Source: Azolla pinnata
Lineage: Eukaryota; Streptophyta; Polypodiopsida; Salviniales; Salviniaceae
Length of the DNA: 23,460 nucleotides
Assembly: GCA_037176905.1 (NCBI GenBank)
Contig: JBBBWG010009036.1
Span: forward strand, 1-23,460
Direction: 5' to 3'
The translations under genes were made by a program, and so were the position numbers. Under the pieces are notes generated by a model. It was not told the DNA's origin and searched no databases. It saw nothing but the letters and a program-made list of their open reading frames with translations. The stretch's first letter is position 1; every line of letters begins with the position of its first letter. Shown piece after piece: positions 1-8,800 of the stretch.

Positions 1-138
1 GAGATGCTAGTGTATTCGAAAGCTCTTGATTTAGTAACGTGGAGGTACAGGTTTCAAATCCTGCCCTATGCACGTATTATAGGTATGGTATGTATCCTCA
101 TGCCCCTACTAGTTTGAAGGGGTGTACCGTGTACACTA
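1..138. other. flank beyond the truncated copia element
   Basis: This sequence is not recognisable as RT. It includes AGGTTTCAAATCCTG (near 49-63), which resembles a tRNA B box like those at 21815 and 23000. This suggests an insertion or junction that truncated the copia element. Confidence 0.3.
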
Positions 139-144
139 TGACAA

Positions 145-1440
145 CGGAAGTTCCACCAGGTCCCAAGTCTTGTTTGCGCGGATGGAGTTCATTTCGGACT
201 CAATTGCAAGTCGCCAACTTGCCGCATCCGTAGCGTTCATAGCTTCTCGGTGTGTCGTAGGTTCACCGGCGTCCGTGAAGAACAAGTCGAGAGAGTACCT
301 CTCAAGTGGCTGCGACAGTCGTTCCGATCAACGTGGAATGACTGGGCTAGCCGGTTCTAGTGCGATCGTACTTCGCACTTCCGAACTTGGTTCGTCCGAC
401 CCTGTCGAACTAATAGTAGCACTGCTACTCCGATTTTCGTCAGGTACGGCTCCTTTCGTACTGAGAGAGTTGGCTGACCGTGAAGCCGACCTCGTGTGCT
501 GTGCTGGGCCATCCAAGGGAGTATGTACGTCCGAAAACGTAACTCTCCGTAGCTCAATCGAGCGATCGGCAGCCTTGTACATCGCGGACTCATTGAAGAC
601 CACGTCCGAACTTCGGAAAACTTGGTGAGTCTCTGGGTCCCATAAGCGATAGCCGAAACTTTCGTCAGGTCCATATCCAAGGAAAATACATTTCCGTGAC
701 CATGACTCGAGTTTACGACGCTCGTCCCTTGGCACAAGTGCGTACGCTTTGAATCCGAATATCCGCAGCTTTCCGTAATCCGGTTTTCGTCCTGTCCAAA
801 GCTCTTGTGGAATTTTCAATCCAAGAGGCCTACTCGGTGACATGTTGATAATGTGCACGGTCGTGAGTAGCGCCTCGGCCTAGAAGCCCTCCGAAAGTCT
901 GGAATGATGTAGCATAGAAACAATCCACTCCTGGATTGTTCGATTCATCCGTTCGGCTACTCCATTCTGCTCTGGACTGTAAGGAGCCGTAAATTTGCGT
1001 CTGATGCCGCGTTCTCGGCAGAATTGGACGAACTCGTCAGACTTGTACTCTCCCCCGTTATCGGATCGTAGGCACTTCAGCTTCCGATGCATCTGATTCT
1101 CGACCATTGCGAGCCAATCCTTGAAGATCGTGAAAACACGGTCTTTTGTTAGAGTCGGGTAGGCCCACACCTTCCGTGTAGCGTCATCGATGAAGGTGAC
1201 GAAATACGACGCTCCGCCGAGCGACTGATGTGGTATTGGGCCACAGATGTCCGAATGGACCAAATCGAGCGGACTCGATTCTCTCGGCGTGCTGGTCGGA
1301 TGTGGAACCGCGACTTGTTTGCCGTATAGGCAGTGCTCGCAGAACTAATGGTCGGAGAAGGAGAGCTTGGGAATGTAGCCGGCCTTGGATAGGTGCGTGA
1401 TGCCGGCTTTGCTCAGGTGGTCGTAAAATGGTCGTAACTC
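145..1440 (-). pseudogene. Ty1/copia pol fragment: integrase and start of reverse transcriptase
   Basis: Reading leftwards, one frame encodes a GAG-pre-integrase zinc-finger region (FCEHCLYGKQ), then the integrase core. The DDE residues are visible in HSDICGP, LRSDNGGEY and QNGVAERMNRT. The integrase tail follows (CIFLGY, GYRLWD, SSDVVFNES), then the start of reverse transcriptase (EPTTHREAMN, NKTWDLVELP near 145-150). Three nonsense codons break an otherwise single frame: a TAG just before FCEHC (near 1345), a TAG replacing the Trp expected after LSEGF (near 878-880), and a TGA near 325-327. There is no frameshift between the integrase pieces, so decay looks recent. Homology stops near 140, and the rest of RT and RNase H are absent. 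The gag and protease regions expected between the leader and the integrase are also missing, so the copy is internally deleted. It is not functional. Confidence 0.92.
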
Positions 1441-1695
1441 CCTGTGGGTTACTCCAAAATCAGTTACGTATCTCTTGTTCTCTCCCTGACGTTGAGGCGA
1501 ACATGATGATGTGTCATACGGCAGAAGACGTCATCGAAAAACTCTCAGTATACGGAAGTCTTTGCACACCGGTCGGAAGTTACGGATGATCGTAACTGTC
1601 TTGAATCTTCTCTATACCACACGTTCTTGACGTCCACGCGAAGCAGAATACAACAGGAAGAGAGCAGCAGCAGATGACGACCTGCAGCGGACCAA

Positions 1696-1707
1696 CCTTT
1701 GATACCA
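1696..1707 (-). other. primer-binding site (initiator tRNA-Met type)
   Basis: On the - strand the sequence TGGTATCAAAGG follows the LTR end (CCCAACA) after a TT spacer. It closely matches the TGGTATCAGAGC primer-binding site common in plant copia elements. The site fixes the element's orientation and its inner LTR boundary. Confidence 0.88.
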
Positions 1708-1709
1708 AA

Positions 1710-2034
1710 TGTTGGGATGAGGATGTCAGGCGGAACAAGGCACTGGCTTCCAGCAGTATGGCGGAGGCGTCAAGAAGAGGGTTGGAGCTGAGAGAAGATC
1801 AGATCTGAAGCAGTCAGAAGTGGCGGCCAAAGACACGAGAGAGTGGGAGAGAGAGATAGGCACAAAATGGAACTACCATTAACTGAAGTTGGAGCAACAA
1901 ACTTTGGACGACCATACAAGCCTGGTATTTATACCCCCAGGTTAGGGCTCACGCCATTCTGGCATATTACATATATGGCCCGTCCAGTTATGGATAGTGT
2001 GAACACGGCGGCCATTAGATGCCCGCATTCGACA
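1710..2034 (-). repeat. 5' LTR of the - strand copia element
   Basis: The segment begins TGTTGGGATG and ends ATTCGACA on the + strand, so it has TG...CA termini. It is the reverse complement of 20229-20562 with only scattered differences. On the element strand it contains a TATA-like GGTATAAATA followed by a CT-rich leader. A primer-binding site lies two bases beyond its inner end. A five-base target duplication cannot be tested because the other LTR lies outside the window. Confidence 0.88.
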
Positions 2035-2040
2035 CTCTAG

Positions 2041-2310
2041 TACATTGCTGCGTGGGAAGCGACTTGCGGCCAAGCTTCTCAACGTCAATGTGGAACTGTA
2101 GTTCAACTCCGAGTAGGCATTATAAAGTCTCGCAAAGTGCTCGTGTGCACTCCAATCTCTCACACAAACACGAAACACATAGAGGTGTGGTATCATCATA
2201 TCTGGGAGTTCATCACTGACAAAAAGCTCAAAGTCTGGAAGATTGACACCGAGGTGAACATCGCCCAGTTTCGAATGCTTGGAGAGAAGATAGGACTACA
2301 ACGTTAGACA
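2041..2310 (+). pseudogene. Ty1/copia RNase H remnant
   Basis: Pieces in shifting frames match the copia RNase H end: YIAAWEATC near 2041, VEL near 2088, then HIEVWYHH, DKKLKVWKID and TEVNIA at about 2175-2270. The family pattern here is an EAEY(V/I)AA motif, then KHIE(V)RYHxIRE, then KIDTExNIAD. Several stops and at least one frameshift are present. The homology starts only a few bases after the LTR end at 2034, in the opposite orientation to that element. The - strand element therefore most likely inserted into this older copy, whose 5' part would lie to the left of the window. Confidence 0.78.
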
Positions 2311-2972
2311 CGGGCAACAACATAGCCGAATCGGGGAGAGAAGTTTGCGAATTTTGAGAAATCGACATTGAGCCTGAGACTATCTAACACCGTCCAAAGT
2401 ACAAGGAATGAGACTGGGGATCATTGCGCACCATCCGACTAAGTTTAGCCATGGAGGTAAGATTGGACACAATGTCCTTGGCACTACTTGGCTAATGAGC
2501 TAGCCGATCACAGAGATAAGACCGGAAGTAACATTCTTAACTCTACCAAACACAGCTTTGATCAGAGGACAAGACTGCGAGCAGCCCAGCACCGCTCAAT
2601 CTGACCGTGCAAGAGTCTACTACAAAACTGAGTTTACGACAGAGTTGTAGAGCCAAGTTCGCCGTAGAGCTGTAGTGCCATACTATCATAGTGTCACCGA
2701 ACCGTACCACAGCTGAGCACACCACAAGCACACACGGTACAACTACACATGCTGCAATCAAGCCAAGATCGACTGAGTCACATTGAAGATGAAGTGCGCC
2801 ACAACCAAGATCAACTGAGTTGAAATGACAAAGCCAACTTCGACCTACCTCGACTTAACTTCTCCAACCACATTGATTTGCATATTTGTTTAAAGCTTGT
2901 ATTCTTGCAAACAATAGCTTGGTTTAGAAGAGAGATCCCCAACTTCTTGTATCCATTAGAGCAACCTATTTA
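2311..2972 (+). other. 3' untranslated part of copia remnant, no gene seen
   Basis: No coding homology is seen between the RNase H remnant and the purine tract. Short open frames here have no family signature. I treat it as the decayed 3' untranslated part of the element. Confidence 0.4.
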
Positions 2973-3240
2973 AGGGAGAGTTTGTTGGCTAAATGGCTCT
3001 CTCCACCACTACCTAGCTTTCTCCCAATCATATATGTTATATTATGGGTGGTGGTGGTAAAGGTGTGGGGAGCCATGTGTGCATCTTACATGGAAAGGCA
3101 CCCATTTGTATAAATAGGAGGCTTACCTCCATTTAACACTCGTGTCATATTACGCATATTATGCAATATAAAACCTTTTCTCTTCACCTTGTGCATTTAC
3201 CACCTATATATAGTCTTTTTTACGCAAGCTCGAGAGTTTG
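2973..3240 (+). repeat. probable polypurine tract and 3' LTR of the older copia element
   Basis: A purine run AAGGGAGAG (2973-2980) is followed by TTTGTTGGCTAAATGG, so an LTR would begin at 2983 with TGTTGG. Inside are a TATA-like TATAAATAGG near 3109-3118 and A-rich polyadenylation-like sequence near 3165-3180. It sits downstream of the + strand RNase H remnant, in the order expected for a 3' end. The right border is not clear and is placed only approximately. Confidence 0.55.
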
Positions 3241-3659
3241 TGCCCTTTAAGATGACTATCACGATTGAAACTTATTGATAATTATGGACTCGTAAGACAC
3301 GAATATGATAAGAAGGAAATTAACTAAATAAGAACAAGAAGAAAAAATATTTATTACCAATAAACTTGGAGTACGAGAGCATCGATAACTAATGTTAAAC
3401 CGGACGAGTTCAATACTGAGGATAGTTGGCACAGATCTAGCTCCCATACGTTCCCGCCACGTGGCGTCATGTATAATCACCACATGACTTGCTTACACGA
3501 TTGCCACTTGCTAGCTCTAATGAATTGTAATATCAATAGATGTTACAAGTCGCTTTGATAACATCAATATGCTTATGATTATATTATTTGAAGATATTAT
3601 GTCCCTTCTTTGACAATGAGTTCCATGAATCACAACATATGAGCTAGGACTTGGCTTAT
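3241..3659. other. AT-rich intergenic stretch, nothing recognised
   Basis: The sequence is AT-rich with no coding signature on either strand. It may be the decayed 3' end of the adjacent chromovirus, but no LTR border was found. Confidence 0.3.
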
Positions 3660-4200
3660 TAGGATACTATTAGAGATGTTAAAAGTCCTTTAAAATGTAA
3701 CGAGCATTAGCAACATTCTCAACATACTCTCGTGTTCAATAATTAGGTGTGCATCCAAGCCAATTTATAAGGTAATATAACTTGTTACGCATTATTTTCA
3801 ATTCTAAAATAGCTTGAAAATAAATATTTTAGTTCTCTCCAATGTGGCCTGGAGGTGGGCGTGGAAACATCCCAATCTGGAATAGTATTAGATGCTCAAG
3901 TTCTAATAATGGAACATGGAACACTAGATAAAGATTCATATGTTAAGATAACTGTAGACGAAAAGCAAAATCATTGATTTTTTATGACATCATAAAAGTA
4001 CTAAGACATTATTAGTTTAACTTGTTACAAGATCTAATTGTCTTCATATTGTGTCATCATAACCATACATAATCCCCAACTTCAATCTTAGCTTCAATTG
4101 TAAAGCTGAAATGTAGATGATCTCGATCTAGCAATTTCCTATATGACACTTGAGCATGAAACAACTAGTCAAAAAGTTTGGATTCAATGTCCTTTAGTTG
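3660..4200 (-). pseudogene. Ty3/gypsy chromovirus remnant: integrase C-terminus and chromodomain
   Basis: On the - strand, decayed frames read in order. First comes IEVGDYVWL (near 4080-4100; the family pattern is FKVGDLVWL). Next is KINDFAFRLQLS followed by HMNLYLVFHVPLLE (family: IgxnAYRLxLP, then VFHVSxLK). Last is a chromodomain-like stretch AILELKIMRNKLYYLINWLG, then EYVENVANARYILKDF (near 3678-3830; family: YLVKWxGY...TWEP.ENLxNAxExVxxFH). Several stops interrupt it. The order integrase tail then chromodomain is that of plant chromoviruses. No polymerase region or LTRs were recognised nearby. Confidence 0.66.
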
Positions 4201-4987
4201 TAATAAATGGTCTTAAACTATAGGGTTGTTAAATACATTTAAAAGTTCAGGCATTATCTAACGATAAATATGATATCTTGTGTTTACAAAGAATGGAATG
4301 TATCTTGTAAGAGAATAAATATAATTATTGCATGTCATATACAAAAAATCAACTTAGTCATCTTGGTGATAGTTGATGATACACTGAAGATTTTCCTTTA
4401 ACGTTTGGTTTATATTTCGTTCACTTTCACCGAGGGTGATAGCTCAAAAAGAGTTCGGAAGAAACTTTGAAGATCTCAAGCAAGGGTTTCTAGAACTTTA
4501 AGACGAACTAAAGTCCTCAATCACTAATGATACATTGATAATTGATACACTAATAATGAACTAAGGTCCCAAATGATATCATTTGCATGGCCATGATGTT
4601 TGAATGGTATTCGCATGATTAGATTGTTTTGTTTGGACTCACACATAAAAAGAAATGTATCATTTTGGTGAAGCAGTCAACCACAAGCTGAACTACTTTG
4701 GTCCAAGGGGCATGAGCCAACGAGGGGAAGTGGTGAGAAGGAGAAGATTTAATGTTCCTTATGTTCCCAAAAGGCAGTATATATAGTATATAGGTAGGGT
4801 TTCTCCCGTTTCACACCCACCCACCCGACTGTCTATCTAATGGGCAGATAACACTTGGCATGCCTATAGGGCAATGCCATGCATATCAAACCATAAATAT
4901 GAAAATCAAACCATACAAGTACTTTATCCTTAGGCTACGGGCGCGTTACAGGTGTGATACGATCGCTTTATCACAGTTCGAAGATCC
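4201..4987. other. intergenic, TATA-rich sequence near 4775-4800
   Basis: No gene was recognised. A TATATATAGTATATAG run near 4780-4795 is followed by a C-rich stretch (CACCCACCCACCC near 4815-4827). This resembles the promoter part of an LTR or a TATA promoter, but no transcript or coding region can be attached to it. Confidence 0.3.
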
Positions 4988-5352
4988 CGACCTAATTCTT
5001 GTCTAATGCGGCATATTTGACAGTAGCTCAACCCACAAGTGATAACACAAATTGTCAGCATGCCTGCCTCAGGTCGTCTAGGTAGTAGCAGCTCCATCTC
5101 TTAGGCAACTCTCAAAATACATGGCCTAATCAAGGGACTCCTCTTTGCCGACCAACCTTTTGTCGTGTCTCGACCTGATCCTCATGTAGTGTGGTGACTT
5201 TGACAGCAGTTCAACCTATAGGAGATAACTCAAACTATTGGCAGGCCCACTGTAGGTCGTCCAGGCAACAACTTAGCCCCTTGTACGATTCTCAAATTGT
5301 GTGGCACAACTAAAGGCATTCTTCTTTGTCAGCTACACATTCGACCTGGCGC
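4988..5352. repeat. diverged tandem repeat, unit about 180 bp
   Basis: Units start at 4988 (CGACCTAATTCTTGTCTAAT), 5171 (CGACCTGATCCTCATGTAGT) and, truncated, at 5342 (CGACCTGGCGCGACC). Shared landmarks follow in the same order: TTTGACAG(T/C)AG(C/T)TCAACC, GATAAC-CAAA, AGGTCGTC(T/C)AGG, ATTCTCAAA-like, and CTTTG(C/T)C. The two full units are clearly homologous but well diverged. The origin is unknown. Confidence 0.75.
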
Positions 5353-5819
5353 GACCGGACATCATACATAACTTTAGTCAATATTCAAGAATAATTACAA
5401 GTGTCGATCAACACGTAATCAAGGCATAATAAACAATCATAATTGGCTGTAATGACCATTGATTTTTTGCTTGAGTGAATCATGTTACTGTTAATTGACC
5501 GATCGAGAAACAAATGAACCGATCAATCATAATAAATGGCCTTTTATTGATCATGAGGATTGTCAAATTGCTCTTGATTAATAGTCATGTTACGATAATC
5601 ATCTGATTTATCGATATTTCAATCACCATCCGGTCACCTATTCAAATACTTCCCTTAGCTCAAATTATTATTCAATTTCATGGATGGATGGATGGATGGA
5701 TGGATCATCCATTTTTCGCTTGTAAACAAATTCATAATAAAAACAAATTCGTCAGTCTGTTTGTTAGTTCTCTCTCCCCTGTTTTCTGAGTTTCTGATTT
5801 CCCGTTTTCAAAGCTACGC
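5353..5819 (+). promoter_or_regulatory. upstream and leader region of the XPG gene, with (ATGG)n
   Basis: This is an AT-rich upstream region without a convincing TATA box. A tetranucleotide run of ATGG, about six units, lies at 5680-5704. It is followed by a pyrimidine-rich stretch (5755-5800) of the kind seen in plant 5' leaders. The transcription start cannot be placed, so it is not known whether the ATGG run is transcribed. Confidence 0.4.
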
Positions 5820-8800
5820 ATGGGAGTTCAAGGGTTATGGGAGCTTCTCGCTCCTGTGGGCCGCCGCGTCTCTGTCGAAACCCTCACCGGTAAAAGACTC
5901 GCCATAGGTACCCTCTCCTTCTGCTATACATCCCTCTCTCCATCTGTGCATAATTTGGACTCTTGGGTTATTACATTCATGTCACCATATCATGCCCGCG
6001 ATTTCCTTTTCCTTTCTTTTCTTCTGCCTTCGCGACATGTTTCTTCTTCATCTCATTCATACAATGCTCGGTCATCCCGCAGATGCGAGCATTTGGATAA
6101 TCCAATTCATGACGGCCATGCGAGATGAGAAAGGAGACATGGTGAGGAATGCTCATTTGTTAGGCTTCTTCCGGCGAATCTGCAAGCTCTTGTATTTGCG
6201 GACCAAGCCGGTTTTTGTGTTTGATGGCGGAACACCTGCCTTGAAGAAAAGAACCGTGCTTGCACGACGTCGTCAGAGAGAAAATGCGCGATCCAGGCTC
6301 AGGAAAAATGCTGAGAAATTGCTTCTCAATCATGTGAGCCTTCTTTGGCTTCTCTCTTAGCCTGAATTATTTTCTTTTGCCCCTCGGAAGAAAAGATTGT
6401 TGATTTTGGTGATGCATTAATCTGTCATATATATATATATATTTTATGTCTTTATATGATTTTTCTATTTGAGCTTCCATTACTGAAAGGAAATTTCCAT
6501 TTTGTATCATCTGTAAAGGGCACAAGGGTGGAATCCTCAACGATGGCTTGTTGAGAAAATGTTTGAACAACTAGGCGATTTCCCCAGGCCATTTTATTTA
6601 ATCTTATTTCATGAGCTACTCTAGATTAAGAGTTTTACACCCTATCTAGGAGTTATCCATAATGCTCTTTTTGATGAGATCATAGTGATTGACCATAGAT
6701 GAGTAGTGAAACATGTTTCTTATACATCTATCAATGTTGAGCGCTATAGTGCGCTCTTTATGAAGGGTTGTAGATTCATTTTAGTGATGAAATTTCTATA
6801 TTCTATGCTGGGAGCACTGGGGAATAATATAGCTAGTAAAACCATTTTTTTTCTTGTACTCACTTCGTTTTAAATAATTGCAAAAAGAAATGATAAACGT
6901 TTAGCTAAGAGCAATATGCATGGAACGTTGGTGAATAACTGCAGATAAAACCCACAGATCGAGAGAAGAAAAATTCATATGAATTTAATTTTCTTGATGG
7001 TGATGGAGACAGTTAAGAACTAGGAAGCTCGAGGAAATTGCTCAAAACATTGGAATATCTCAAGCTGAGAAAAGTGAAGGCATAGGAATGGACCCTGGGA
7101 TTCATGATGATGGCAATGGAGTTTTTATGCGATCCACTCATATTGATCAAGAAACCACCACATTGCAGGAACTGAATGTGTATGGAGCATATTCCTATCA
7201 TACCTTTAATGGTTTTAAATTTGGATACCTTCATCAAATTTTCATAATTGCTTGATGGATTTCACTAGGGTAACAGGCTCAGCTTCTCCTGCTTCAGGAT
7301 ATGATGAGAATAGTGAGAAGCTGAACACATCACAAAATGTACCAGTTGATGAAAGTGGTGGGAGCGACGAGGACAATGAGTGTATTTTTCTCGTAAGAAG
7401 ATTCATGTACTCTCTTAGTTGTGGTTCATATGAATATGTCTTAAATAATATGCACCTGAAACCATGATTTTGCATATTTCTTCTTTGCAGCCACCTGCTC
7501 AAGGACATGTGGATCCTGCAGTACTTGCATCGTTACCTCCTTCCATGCAACTTGATCTGCTTGTACAAGTATATTGAGCTGAAAACGCATTGTTAGTCTA
7601 CTAGGAATTTTTCAATTTGAAGTGCTCTGTGCTTTTTTCTTCTATTCCTCCAGTGCTCTTGATGTTTTGGTATTTCCCTTAATTCCCTGGGTCAAAACTC
7701 CAAAGTGGGAAAATTGCGATTGATCATCTATAATAATGCATACAATCATTCAATTATTAGTTGATGAAGGGCATTTGGGTGAGTAGTGGAACTGAGGGGC
7801 ATTAAAGAATTAACAAAAACTTTAGGACATTTGAGAGGATACTGAAACCAAAGCAATCAGCAAAGTATAAGAAAGCAGTGAGCTTTCTGGAGGTTTTCTC
7901 AGATTTATAAGGATGCTTAATCTTTTAAACTTGGACATGCAGATGCGAGAGCAATTAGTTGCAGATAACCGAAAAAAATTTCAGGAAGTTGCGAAGGTTA
8001 TTATTGAAGGTGTTCACCCTATCCATATTATTTTGCATTTCTGAAGAAATCTGATCTCACTTGTGCTAAATTTACAGAATCCTGCACCTTTCTCACAAAT
8101 GCAAATACAAGCGTACCTAAAAACTGTAGCTTTTCGCCGTGATATCAATGAAGTGCAAAAGGCTGCAGCTGGGAAAGGTATAGGTGGGATTCCTAGTGCT
8201 CGAATAGCTTCTGAAGCCAATCGTGAGTACATCTTCTCAACATCATATGACTTAGAAAGCCAAAAAAATGAAATTCACAGAGAAGTATCAGCATATGTCA
8301 GTGAAGATAATCAGGAACATATTGTTTCGTCTAAAGGTATCCAATCTGTTGAAATGTTTCCAATAAAATTGAAACCAACTGCATTAGATGAGGATGTTAT
8401 TCTCCAGAGGTTGTCAGACAAGGTATCGAATGAGGATTCCCTGAGTGATGATGTTGTAGAATGGGAGGAGGAGGACACGACATTATCTGTCTGCAATCAA
8501 CCAGTCAGAGGAGTAACTGTAGAGATTGATGAGGCTGATCTTGCATCAGAAGGAGTTAACTTGCAGAAGTTGTTTGCAGATGTTGATCCTAACATATCAG
8601 AGGATAATGATATTGAGTGGGAAAATGGTATCCTAGAAAGGGATGGTAAGGATGTTGCAAATGAAGAGGTGATTGAAGTCATGGTACCTGTAGGCAATGA
8701 CACTGAGGTTGAGCAAGAAGATGGAAGGATGCATGTTGCTTCCAAAAGCATAGTAAGTGATACTATAACAGAAATAGAAGCAGCAGAGCTGCACGAAGCA

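Noticed and set aside
51..60. B-box-like GTTTCAAATC, possible tRNA or SINE
   Set aside because: No cloverleaf or convincing A box could be placed at a suitable distance. The same applies to 21815 and 23000, so none is called a tRNA gene.
122..628. 168-codon + strand open frame
   Set aside because: It lies antisense to the copia integrase tail and RT start, whose motifs are clear on the - strand.
4360..4600. Short ATGATAC/TTGATGATACAC direct repeats
   Set aside because: They are too short and AT-rich to support a feature. No unit structure was found.
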